34,751 nucleotides of DNA from contig NZ_CAJTUJ010000010.1 in the NCBI RefSeq assembly GCF_910579375.1, positions 1 to 34,751 on the forward strand, in the 5' to 3' direction. Positions 22,520 to 30,630 of this stretch are shown in pieces. Position 1 is the stretch's first letter, and every line of letters starts with the position of its first letter. A model generated the notes under the pieces. The model saw nothing but the letters and a program-made list of their open reading frames with translations, was not told the DNA's origin and searched no databases. The translations under genes were made by a program, and so were the position numbers. The DNA comes from an uncultured Rikenella sp. (lineage in GTDB: Bacteria > Bacteroidota > Bacteroidia > Bacteroidales > Rikenellaceae).

Positions 22520-24574
22520 ATGAAGATCGTAACAAAACTCTTTTTTGGCCTGATGGCCTGTGCGTTCGTCTCTTGTCGGGATACCGTCCGGGCACCGGAA
22601 CCGATTTATCCGGTGCCGACTCCGGCCCAGGTCGCCTGGCAAAAGATGGAGACCTATGCTTTTGTCCATTTTGGTCTCAATACCTTCAACGACCTTGAAT
22701 GGGGCTACGGGGATACGCCGGCTGAGACTTTCGACCCCACCGATCTCGATGCCGAGCAATGGGTACGTATTATTCAGGCGGCGGGTTTCAAGGGTATCAT
22801 CCTGACAGCCAAACATCACGACGGTTTTAATCTCTGGCCGAGCAAGTATACGGAGTATAGTGTCAAGAACTCGCCGTGGCGGGAAGGGAAAGGAGATATG
22901 GTGCGCGACCTGGTCGATGCCTGCCGCAAGTACGGGCTTAAATTCGGGCTTTATCTCTCGCCTTGGGATCGCAATCATGCCGAATATGGCGGGCCGGAGT
23001 ATGTCGAATATTTCCACAATCAAGTGCGCGAATTGTTGAACGAATACTGTGACAGCGTCGAGCTGTTCGAATACTGGTTCGACGGGGCCAACGGCGGCGA
23101 CGGTTACTACGGGGGGGCCCGCGAGAAGCGGTCGATCGATCCGACGACCTATTACCGGTACGAACAGGCGGTCGAGTCCATCCACTCCAAATTTCCGGAC
23201 GCCATGATTTTCGGCGGTACGGAACCCACGATCCGTTGGGTCGGCAACGAAGAGGGATGGGCCGGCGAGACCGACTGGGCTCCATATAAAGTAGGTGATA
23301 ACCCGCATTACGGATCGCCCGACGGTACGCAGTGGTTGCCGGCCGAGTGCGACGTATCGATCCGCCCCGGATGGTTCTATCATCCGCGGGAAGACCATCA
23401 GGTGCGGACGCTATCGCATCTGGTAGATATCTATTATCGTTCCGTGGGCCGAAACGCGACTCTGTTGATGAATTTTCCGGTGGCGTTGGACGGTCGGATC
23501 CATTCCTTGGATTCGGCTCGTATTATGGAATGGCGACAGGCATTGGACGAGCAGTTCCGAACCGATTTATTGGAGGGTATCGTACCTGCGGCGAGCGATA
23601 TACGCGGTCGGAAATTCGGTGCCGAGCGGATGACGGACGGTCGATGGGAGAGCTATTGGGCTACATCCGATTCGGTGACGACGGCCAGCGTCACATTCCG
23701 ATTCGACACGCTTACGAATCTCAATCGTCTTCTCTTGCAGGAGTATATCCCGCTCGGGCAGCGTGTGTCGCGGTTCGGTATCGAGTATCTCGACAGTCTC
23801 GATAACTGGCGACCGGTCGAGACGCCGGATACGATGAGCACGATCGGTTACAAACGGATCATCCGGTTTGCGAGCGTGGCGACGAAAGGGGTGCGGGTGA
23901 ATTTTCTCCAATCGCGGGGGCCGCTTTGTATCAATAATATAGAGGCCTATCATGCACCGGTGTTGATGGTCGAACCGACGATCCGGCGGACGGGACAAGG
24001 TGTGGTGTCGATTGGGGCGGTTCCCGGTGCCGAGATTCGGTATACGACGGACGGAACGACGCCAACGCTTGTGTCGCCCGTGTATCGCGAACCGTTCGAA
24101 TGGGCTGCTCCGGGAGAGGTGCGAGCCATAGTGATCGATCCGGTGTTGGGCACGATCAGCCCGGTTGCCACACGGAAATTCGATATTCCGACGGCTGCGT
24201 TTCGGGTTGTTAAACCGGCTAAACCGCGGACTGAAGTGATCTTCGACGGGAATCCAACGACAGTCTGGTATTTGTCGCTGGAGGAGGGCCGGGAGTTGAT
24301 TTTCGATCTGGATCGCCCCCGTATGCTGACCGGCTTGACCTATACGCCCGATATGAGCCGTTGGGGAAGCGGTCCTGTCTCGAAGTACCGGATTTATGTG
24401 GATGGACGGAAGGCCGCAGCCGGTGAGTTTTCCAATATCAAGGCGAATCCGGTGGAACAGACTGTCGTTTTCTCGGAGCCGATTTCGGGTCGCCGGATTC
24501 GTTTCGTTGTGGAGGCGACGGCGGACGAGGCGCCGCAGGCGGCGTTTGCCGAAGTGACGGTTTTGACCGAGTAA
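22520..24574 (+). CDS. GH29 alpha-L-fucosidase lipoprotein
   Basis: This 684-residue protein is probably surface or periplasmic, with a lipoprotein signal (FGLMACAFVSC, Cys at about 19). The GH29 catalytic domain (about 35-345) has FVHFGLNTFNDLEWGYG, LTAKHHDGFNLWPSKY and LKFGLYLSPWDRN. The likely nucleophile is Asp188 in EYWFDGANGGDGYYG. The acid/base residue is one of the glutamates after GGTEPTIRWVGNEEGW. A chitobiase-like strand domain (near 495-540, IRYTTDGTTPTLVSPVYREP) lies between sequence resembling F5/8-type (CBM32-like) folds at 360-480 and 560-684. It releases fucose from host or dietary glycans. Codon use looks less GC-rich than the neighbours, which may mean transfer; I did not compute it. 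Confidence 0.9.
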   Translation: MKIVTKLFFGLMACAFVSCRDTVRAPEPIYPVPTPAQVAWQKMETYAFVHFGLNTFNDLEWGYGDTPAETFDPTDLDAEQWVRIIQAAGFKGIILTAKHHDGFNLWPSKYTEYSVKNSPWREGKGDMVRDLVDACRKYGLKFGLYLSPWDRNHAEYGGPEYVEYFHNQVRELLNEYCDSVELFEYWFDGANGGDGYYGGAREKRSIDPTTYYRYEQAVESIHSKFPDAMIFGGTEPTIRWVGNEEGWAGETDWAPYKVGDNPHYGSPDGTQWLPAECDVSIRPGWFYHPREDHQVRTLSHLVDIYYRSVGRNATLLMNFPVALDGRIHSLDSARIMEWRQALDEQFRTDLLEGIVPAASDIRGRKFGAERMTDGRWESYWATSDSVTTASVTFRFDTLTNLNRLLLQEYIPLGQRVSRFGIEYLDSLDNWRPVETPDTMSTIGYKRIIRFASVATKGVRVNFLQSRGPLCINNIEAYHAPVLMVEPTIRRTGQGVVSIGAVPGAEIRYTTDGTTPTLVSPVYREPFEWAAPGEVRAIVIDPVLGTISPVATRKFDIPTAAFRVVKPAKPRTEVIFDGNPTTVWYLSLEEGRELIFDLDRPRMLTGLTYTPDMSRWGSGPVSKYRIYVDGRKAAAGEFSNIKANPVEQTVVFSEPISGRRIRFVVEATADEAPQAAFAEVTVLTE

Positions 24575-24596
24575 ACAGTCGGAGTTGAGGTAAATG

Positions 24597-24630
24597 CACG
24601 CCTTGTAACGATTTTTCGTTGCAGGGCGTG
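24597..24630. terminator. Hairpin between convergent genes
   Basis: CACGCCTTGTAACG (24597-24610) pairs with CGTTGCAGGGCGTG (24617-24630) with two G-T pairs and the loop ATTTTT. It sits between the fucosidase gene (plus) and the large minus-strand gene ending at 24651, so it may end both, though T-runs are weak. Confidence 0.65.
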
Positions 24631-24650
24631 TGTTGTGTTTGATACAGGGG

Positions 24651-27575
24651 TTAGAAGCTCAACGAAAGCCCCGCTCCGAAATAGAAATCGGCATTCGACG
24701 GCGAAGCCAGCGTGAATTTGACCGTCGCCGGTGTCGTCGAACCCGCTACATTCACCTCGAATGCGATATCGCCGCCGTACGACCAGATGTTTCGTCCCTG
24801 TGTCCTGCCTCCGTCGGCGAAATAGAGACCCCGGCTCGCATCGCCGAACAGATTCATCCAGATGCGTTTGAAGTAGATCAATCCGTTGATCCCCCCGTCC
24901 GGATAGCAGACCGGAAAGGTGTAGTCCACCGAAGCCGCCCCGTAATACTTAGCCGCCCATCCGTTGTAAGCGCCGCGCGGAAAGAGCGGTTTTTGTGCGA
25001 AGCCTAACTCCGCCTCCGTCTGATAAGCCGCTCCAGCTCGTATCGTAAAGCTGTGATTCCGCAGCAAACCCGGCAAATAACCTCGCAGATAGAGGCTGTA
25101 CAACCGTCCGAATCGGTCGTTGAACGCCCCCGTGACATCCGCCCGCACCGCATAGCCCAACCGCGGCACGATGCACCGTGTCGAAGCTCGTCGGTTGTCG
25201 CTCCACGACAACGAAGCCTGGTATTTCTGGAACCCTTTGGTCAGCGTGAAACCCGCGTCGGTGCTTCGATACAGCAGCGAGTTGTAGTGCGTGACCGAGA
25301 ACGACGGCTGAAACAGCCGCAGGTGGCTTCCGCCCGAAAAACGCAGCGGCACGGCGATCGTCCCGCGCAGGTGGAGGTAGTTTTTCAGCCCGCCCGGCAC
25401 GTAGATGCCGACTGCCCGATCCTCCGCCGAGGCATAAACGCCCTGTTTCCCACCCCCGTATTCCACCTCGGCCGTGATCTGCATCGGCAGCCCCGCATAA
25501 GTCCACGACGCATGCAGCCGGTCGTTTCCCTGCATCCGCCCGTAGGTCGCCGTCCCATAGCTGTCGCCCATCACGCTCTGGAAAAAGAGACTCGCTCCGA
25601 AGCCGATCGCCAGACCCCGCTCGTCTGCATTGAGCAGGTCGTCCATATCCGCCGTCACCGGAGCCCAGCTGTGGACGTTGAACCACCGCAGCGCCTTGTT
25701 GTATTTCCGCACCTTATGCGTCGTCACAGAGTCGTCCATCGGCAAGGCGCTCATCGTCGGCACCTCCCATGCCGGTGCCGGAATGTTCAGCAGATTCTTC
25801 GGCAGCCGCCGTCGAACGACCGTATCCTGCACGGCAGCGATGCCGGTTTTGGCGATCTGGTAACCCGCTGCGGTGTAGGTGGTAAATAGTACCTCGCCGC
25901 GCGAAGCGTCCCCCGCCGGCCCGTAAGCTCCGAACCGCGAAGTCGTCATCCGCCGTTCCGGATAGCCCGCCTCGGTCAGGTCGATCGTATGGATTTCGTC
26001 TTTTCCCGACTCGATGGAGCTGAAATAGAGCCGTCCGGCACCGTCCGCCGTCAGCCCGCTGATCGTCGTCATCGACGGTTCCGTCACCTCTTCCATTGCC
26101 GTGAATCGCCCGGTCGACACCGATATCCGCCGCAGGTGCATCCCCCGCTCGCCCAGGGCGATGAAGGCCAGCGTCCGGGTCGAGTCGTCCCAGGCCACGC
26201 CGTGCACCGTGGTCAGCCGGTCGAGCCGCAGCCGGTCGATCTCCCGGAAATCCGTCGCCGCGTGCAATACCAGATCGCTCCCCCCCAAGCTGTCCGGCGA
26301 CACGGTGACGATGAACGGCCGGTTGTCGGCCGTCAGCGGCGTGACGAAGTAGTTGGCCCGCCACCGTCCGTAAGTATGTCGCCGGCCGGTCGCCAGGTCG
26401 AGGCTGCGTACCACCGAATAGGTCTTGTACTCCCACACCGGATGGGGCTTGAATTCCGTCCACCACAACGTGTTCCCCGCCACCGTCGGCCGGCTCGACG
26501 GCGGAGCGATCCACCGCAAAGTCCGTTCCCGATGCCGCCGCTTCGTGGCGGTCGTGTCGAACATCACGAACCGCGTCGGCGTGTCGTAATCCGTCTTGGT
26601 GGCCACCACTCCCCACGGCGTGGAGAGCGGGTCGGCATAGGTCGTGAAGCCGCTCTTCCGTCGCGCCGGAGCGGTCAGTGTCCGGTAGCTGTTCGACACC
26701 GCCGAGTAAGGTTTCCAGTGGGTGTACAGGTCTCCCAGCGCCCGGCGGCTGATGTCGCTCAGATGGGCGCCGTAGTGCCGTTTCAGGTAGAGGCGCATCG
26801 GCACGATCAGAATGGGCCACTTGCCCGCATATTCCACCGCCCGGCTCCACACCTCCGGCCCGTAGTATCGTTCGCCCGCCGCCACCAACTGGTAACCGTA
26901 TTCGTATACCCCCGGCACATACCGCCGGTAGGAGCCGGCGTTCCACACATCGCTCCGGAGCCGGACGTTCGCGCTGTCGGCCGCGAACAAAGCCCGCATG
27001 CCGACCGTAAACGACGGCTGATAAGCCCTCCCGAACTCCGAGTATTGCGTCTCGGCCAGCGTCGCGTCTCCTTCGAGGTACCAGGTGGGGGTCACCAGCA
27101 TCCCCACGCACGTCCCCGCCTCGCCGAAGAGCCACGAAGCGATGCGGGTCAGTCCGCTCCGCAGCGAGGAGAGCTGTACCACGTGCCGGCTCTCGTGCAC
27201 GGCCAGCTGCTTGAGCCACGGATCGGCATAAATGTCCCCGCCCGCCGGAGCCGTGGTCATGAGCTCCATCCGTTTCGGGGCCCAGACGACTTCGCCGTTC
27301 GAGTAGAGGTTTTCGGTGTGTAAAACGATGGGGATTCGCTGCGGCGCGCGTGTGAAACCGTGGGTGATGGTCGGCGCGATGGAGTCCATGAAACCGGCCA
27401 GTGCCGTCGCCGTCGGCGCATAATAGTCGGGGTAGACGAGTTTATAGGTCGGACTTTTGATCTGTCGCCACCGGAGACCGGCCGGGCCGCGTCCGTTGTA
27501 GTAGAATTGCGCCTGTGCACCCAGCGGCAGCAGGGTGAGCAGCAGCAGAAAGCGGCCGAAGAGCGGACGGAACAT
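24651..27575 (-). CDS. HExxH peptidase / TolB-like propeller / outer-membrane barrel protein
   Basis: This 974-residue protein has a signal peptide (FLLLLTLLPLGAQAQ). Residues 40-175 form a gluzincin-like domain: AVHESRHVVQ (His127, Glu128, His131) and a downstream WYLEGDATLAE whose Glu168 fits the third zinc ligand. The middle (about 290-640) has repeated strand segments like a TolB propeller, such as YADPLSTPWGVVATK, RTLAFIALGERGMHLRRISV and GAGRLYFSSIESGKDE. The last third (about 660-974) is a beta-barrel with aromatic girdles, ending FYFGAGLSLSF. I infer a surface or outer-membrane metalloprotease; related Bacteroidota proteins are mostly uncharacterised. It starts 24 bases after yciH and may share its operon with panC and pheS. 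Confidence 0.85.
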   Translation of the reverse strand: MFRPLFGRFLLLLTLLPLGAQAQFYYNGRGPAGLRWRQIKSPTYKLVYPDYYAPTATALAGFMDSIAPTITHGFTRAPQRIPIVLHTENLYSNGEVVWAPKRMELMTTAPAGGDIYADPWLKQLAVHESRHVVQLSSLRSGLTRIASWLFGEAGTCVGMLVTPTWYLEGDATLAETQYSEFGRAYQPSFTVGMRALFAADSANVRLRSDVWNAGSYRRYVPGVYEYGYQLVAAGERYYGPEVWSRAVEYAGKWPILIVPMRLYLKRHYGAHLSDISRRALGDLYTHWKPYSAVSNSYRTLTAPARRKSGFTTYADPLSTPWGVVATKTDYDTPTRFVMFDTTATKRRHRERTLRWIAPPSSRPTVAGNTLWWTEFKPHPVWEYKTYSVVRSLDLATGRRHTYGRWRANYFVTPLTADNRPFIVTVSPDSLGGSDLVLHAATDFREIDRLRLDRLTTVHGVAWDDSTRTLAFIALGERGMHLRRISVSTGRFTAMEEVTEPSMTTISGLTADGAGRLYFSSIESGKDEIHTIDLTEAGYPERRMTTSRFGAYGPAGDASRGEVLFTTYTAAGYQIAKTGIAAVQDTVVRRRLPKNLLNIPAPAWEVPTMSALPMDDSVTTHKVRKYNKALRWFNVHSWAPVTADMDDLLNADERGLAIGFGASLFFQSVMGDSYGTATYGRMQGNDRLHASWTYAGLPMQITAEVEYGGGKQGVYASAEDRAVGIYVPGGLKNYLHLRGTIAVPLRFSGGSHLRLFQPSFSVTHYNSLLYRSTDAGFTLTKGFQKYQASLSWSDNRRASTRCIVPRLGYAVRADVTGAFNDRFGRLYSLYLRGYLPGLLRNHSFTIRAGAAYQTEAELGFAQKPLFPRGAYNGWAAKYYGAASVDYTFPVCYPDGGINGLIYFKRIWMNLFGDASRGLYFADGGRTQGRNIWSYGGDIAFEVNVAGSTTPATVKFTLASPSNADFYFGAGLSLSF

Positions 27576-27599
27576 AAGAATAAGAAAAAGAGGAAAGGG

Positions 27600-27941
27600 T
27601 CAGATTTTACGGGCCTTGTATCCCGCCTCGGTCAGTATGCCGACGATTTTGTCGCGAAAGTCGCCTTGTATGATGATCTCTCCCTCCTTGGCCGACCCGC
27701 CGACGCCGCACTTCTGTTTCAGGAACCGGCACAGCTCTTTCAGGTCCTCCTCCGTGCCGACGAAATCGGCCACGACGGTCACCTGTTTTCCGCCCCGGTT
27801 CCGGCGGTCGAGGGCTACGCGCAGCCGCTGCCTGCCCGGCGCGAGCGTCTCCTGCTCCGGAGCGGCGTCGGTGGTGTATTCGAAGTCGGGATTGGTGGAG
27901 TAGACCGTGCCCAGGCGCGCTTTCCAGTCGTTCTGGCTCAT
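27600..27941 (-). CDS. SUI1/YciH-family translation factor
   Basis: This 113-residue protein has a short N-terminal extension (MSQNDWKARLGTVYSTNPDF) and a SUI1 fold: RLRVALDRRNRGGKQVTVVA, FVGTEEDLKELCRFLKQKCG, then GSAKEGEIIIQGDFRDKIVG. It resembles bacterial YciH and eukaryotic eIF1, which help check start codons; the bacterial role is less settled. The start at 27941 gives a normal length and lies 11 bases after the pheS stop; the longer open frame would overlap pheS. Confidence 0.9.
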   Translation of the reverse strand: MSQNDWKARLGTVYSTNPDFEYTTDAAPEQETLAPGRQRLRVALDRRNRGGKQVTVVADFVGTEEDLKELCRFLKQKCGVGGSAKEGEIIIQGDFRDKIVGILTEAGYKARKI

Positions 27942-27952
27942 GGCGTATCGGA

Positions 27953-28987
27953 TTAGAACACCGGCGTGAATTGCCGCAGGAACCGGAGGTCGTTTTCGAA
28001 GTAGAGCCGCAGGTCTTTGACGCCGTATTTGAGCATGGCGATCCGTTCGACCCCCATCCCGAACGCGAAGCCCGAGTACTCCCGGCTGTCGATCCCGCAC
28101 GCCTCCAGGACGTTCGGGTCGACCATCCCGGCTCCCATGATTTCGAGCCACCCGGTGTGTTTGCACACCGCGCAGCCCTTGCCTCCGCACAGATTGCACG
28201 ACACGTCCACCTCGGTCGACGGCTCGGTGAAGGGGAAGTAGGAGGGCCTCATTCTGATCTCCGACTTTTCGCCGAACATCTCCTTGGCGAAGTGGAGAAT
28301 CGTCTGTTTCAAGTCGGCGAACGAGACGTTGCGGTCGATATAGAGCCCTTCGACCTGGTGGAAGATGCAGTGTGCCCGATACGAGATCGCCTCGTTGCGG
28401 AAGACCCGTCCCGGACAGATCACCCGGATCGGCGGCCGCTGGTTCTGCATCACCCGCACCTGGATCGACGAGGTGTGCGTCCGCAGCAGGATGTCCGGAT
28501 CTTTTTCAACGAAGAAGGTGTCCTGCATATCCCTCGCCGGATGCTCCGGCGGGAAGTTCAGGGCCGTGAAGACATGCCAGTCGTCCTCGATCTCCGGCCC
28601 GTCGGCCGGTACGAAGCCGATGCAGCCGAAAATGTCGAGGATCCGGTTCCGTACCAGCGAAATCGGATGGCGCGTTCCGACCCGTTCCGCCGTCGCCGGT
28701 CGCGTCATGTCCATCTCCGCTCCATCTCCCGCCCCTGCCGCCAGCGCGGCCTCTTCCAGAGCCGTTCGGAGCTCTTCGATCCGTTGCGCGGCCGTCGTCT
28801 TCAGCCGGTTCAACGCCTGCCCGAGCGTCCGCTTCTCTTCGACCGGCGCGCTTTTGAACGCGTCGAACAAGGCCGTAATGCTCCCCTTCTTGCCCAACAA
28901 ACGGATGCGGAAGGCCTCTACCTCAGCCGGCGTTTTCGGCGCGAAAGCCTCCACTTCGGCCTGCAATGCTTCTATCTGCGCTATCAT
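27953..28987 (-). CDS. pheS: Phenylalanyl-tRNA synthetase alpha subunit
   Basis: This 344-residue class II synthetase subunit charges tRNA-Phe as an alpha2-beta2 complex with PheT (not in this window). An N-terminal coiled coil (about 1-90) precedes the catalytic core, which has TRPATAERVGTRHPISLVRN, motif 2 region FRNEAISYRAHCIFHQVEG, CNLCGGKGCAVCKHTGWLEI and motif 3 FGMGVERIAMLKYG. It ends FLRQFTPVF. The ATG at 28987 is the only start that gives the normal length. It lies 26 bases after panC and 11 before yciH. Confidence 0.97.
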   Translation of the reverse strand: MIAQIEALQAEVEAFAPKTPAEVEAFRIRLLGKKGSITALFDAFKSAPVEEKRTLGQALNRLKTTAAQRIEELRTALEEAALAAGAGDGAEMDMTRPATAERVGTRHPISLVRNRILDIFGCIGFVPADGPEIEDDWHVFTALNFPPEHPARDMQDTFFVEKDPDILLRTHTSSIQVRVMQNQRPPIRVICPGRVFRNEAISYRAHCIFHQVEGLYIDRNVSFADLKQTILHFAKEMFGEKSEIRMRPSYFPFTEPSTEVDVSCNLCGGKGCAVCKHTGWLEIMGAGMVDPNVLEACGIDSREYSGFAFGMGVERIAMLKYGVKDLRLYFENDLRFLRQFTPVF

Positions 28988-29013
28988 AATCGTTTTCTTT
29001 GATTGTCCGTAGG

Positions 29014-29838
29014 TTAAATCGCGACGTTGTCGATCAGCCGCACCGCCCCCGCCTGCACCGCGACGAAGCAGCGCAGGTCGCCCGACGAATCTCCCCACTC
29101 CGTCGCCGGCTGCAAGGTATCCGCCGTCGCGATCTCGACATATTCCGTCTTCAGCAAAGGATTCGCGTCGATCCGCTCCGCAATCAGCCGCTTGGCCTCC
29201 GCCACCGGCACAGCCTCCCGTAGGCTCCGCGCCGCGTCCGAGAGCACCTCGTAGATGTGCGGCGCCGCCGCCCGGTGTTCCGGCAGGAGCAGCGCATTGC
29301 GCGAGCTCCGCGCCAATCCGTCCCTGTCCCGCACGATCGGACAGCCCGTAATCTCGATCGGCAGCCCCAGCTGCGCCACCATGTGGCGAATGATCGCCAA
29401 TTGCTGGAAATCCTTTTCGCCGAAAAACGCCCGGTGCGGTCGGACGATCTCGAAGAGCCGCGAAACTACCTGTCCCACCCCGTTGAAGTGTCCCGGCCGG
29501 TGTTCGCCCTCCATCACCCGATCCAGCCCGCCGAAGTCGAACACCCGCGTGTCCGGTTCCGGATAGATTTCGGCTACCGAAGGGGCGAAAACGAAATCGA
29601 CGCCGGCCTCTTCGAGCAGCTCCAGGTCGGCTGCTTCGGTGCGCGGATAGCTTTCGAGGTCTTTCGGGTCGTTGAATTGAGTGGGGTTGACGAAGATGCT
29701 GACTACGGTGGTGTCGCACGCTTCGCGACAGGCCTTGACCAACGAGAGGTGACCTTCGTGCAAGGCGCCCATCGTCGGTACGAAACCGACGGTTCCGGTG
29801 TATTCTGCGAGCTCCGACGCTCGCCTGCAAAGTTTCAT
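29014..29838 (-). CDS. panC: Pantothenate synthetase
   Basis: This 274-residue cytoplasmic enzyme joins pantoate and beta-alanine with ATP to make pantothenate. Nucleotidyltransferase motifs are FVPTMGALHEGHLSL (HxGH His27/His30), VSIFVNPTQFNDPKDLESYP, HFNGVGQVVSRLF, FGEKDFQQLAII and DGLARSSRNALL (the KMSKS-like loop). The length is normal. It is first in the minus-strand panC-pheS-yciH run. I see no clear -7 box in the 60 bases before it. panB and panD are absent from the window. Confidence 0.97.
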   Translation of the reverse strand: MKLCRRASELAEYTGTVGFVPTMGALHEGHLSLVKACREACDTTVVSIFVNPTQFNDPKDLESYPRTEAADLELLEEAGVDFVFAPSVAEIYPEPDTRVFDFGGLDRVMEGEHRPGHFNGVGQVVSRLFEIVRPHRAFFGEKDFQQLAIIRHMVAQLGLPIEITGCPIVRDRDGLARSSRNALLLPEHRAAAPHIYEVLSDAARSLREAVPVAEAKRLIAERIDANPLLKTEYVEIATADTLQPATEWGDSSGDLRCFVAVQAGAVRLIDNVAI

Positions 29839-29934
29839 CGGGTTGAGATATTACTCTTTTGGAATGTGATGCGCGGCGACATGTCGTCGTCGGAAACAGA
29901 CAAAAATACGGATTATAAACGAGACCGAAAAATC

Positions 29935-29972
29935 GCGCCTCCGCACCCGGCGGAATCCGGATGCGGAGGCGC
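29935..29972 (-). terminator. Likely terminator behind the DUF805 gene
   Basis: GCGCCTCCGCA (29935-29945) pairs with TGCGGAGGCGC (29962-29972). On the minus strand the stem is followed by GATTTTTCGG. It lies about 60 bases past the DUF805 stop. Confidence 0.75.
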
Positions 29973-30031
29973 AGAAAAGAGGGGGAACCCCGCGGGAGAG
30001 CATGTCGCTCTCTCCGGGTTTCGGACGGTCG

Positions 30032-30418
30032 TTAGGCGTTTTTCGGATTGGCGCCGAACCGGTTTTCGCCCGGCTGGCTGTCCTGAGCCTGCCAGATGAT
30101 GTAGAGGATCGTACCTACCACCGGAATGAGGCAGATGAAGAACCAGCCGAAAGCCCGGCCGGTGTCGTGCAGACGACGCGAAGCCACTGCCAGATTCGGA
30201 ACCAGCACGGCGAGTGCAAACAACGGGCCTACGACCGGAATGTACCTCAGGATGGCAGCCAGAATGCAGTTGAAAAGCGTCGGCCACCAGAATTCGCTCC
30301 GGCGTGCCCGGCCTGCGAAGTTGGCGTAGTTGGTCCAGAACAGCTTGTAGCACTCGATGGCGCCGTTCGGGTGGGTGTTGCTCGTAGCAACGGTGTTGTT
30401 TTCGTTGATGTTTTCCAT
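30032..30418 (-). CDS. DUF805 inner-membrane protein
   Basis: This 128-residue protein has the DUF805 hallmarks: KLFWTNYANFAGRARRSEFW at residues 24-43 (tryptophan/tyrosine-rich first part, R-R-S-E-F-W), and ASRRLHDTGRAFGWFFICLI near 79-98. Three hydrophobic segments are visible (about 43-60, 60-78, 90-110). The C-terminus, QPGENRFGANPKNA, is the typical G-x-N-x-F/Y-G-P/A-N-P end. It is probably an inner-membrane protein of unknown function. It stands alone with its own promoter and terminator. Confidence 0.92.
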   Translation of the reverse strand: MENINENNTVATSNTHPNGAIECYKLFWTNYANFAGRARRSEFWWPTLFNCILAAILRYIPVVGPLFALAVLVPNLAVASRRLHDTGRAFGWFFICLIPVVGTILYIIWQAQDSQPGENRFGANPKNA

Positions 30419-30452
30419 AGTGAATGGTATTTGATGTGTGAAAAATCTGTCG

Positions 30453-30460
30453 CAAAAATA
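30453..30460 (-). promoter_or_regulatory. -7 promoter box of the DUF805 gene (TATTTTTG)
   Basis: TATTTTTG on the minus strand is a perfect TAnnTTTG, 34 bases before the ATG at 30418. No clear -33 TTTG is visible. Confidence 0.5.
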
Positions 30461-30597
30461 GTGATTCTGTCAGAAAGTCGGCAGAAAACAAGGATTTAAT
30501 TTTTGATTCGGACTCACATCTCTTTCGTATCGGGCCGAAAAGGGCTCTTTTTTCGGGAATTTCGCGCCGCGCTATCCCGGCCCCGTGAATAAATCAC

Positions 30598-30605
30598 TAT
30601 CTTTG
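30598..30605 (+). promoter_or_regulatory. -7 promoter box of rnr (TATCTTTG)
   Basis: TATCTTTG is a perfect TAnnTTTG, 25 bases before the rnr ATG. The same octamer precedes dxs. Confidence 0.55.
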
Positions 30606-30630
30606 AGCCGCATAATTTACGTAAGAATAG

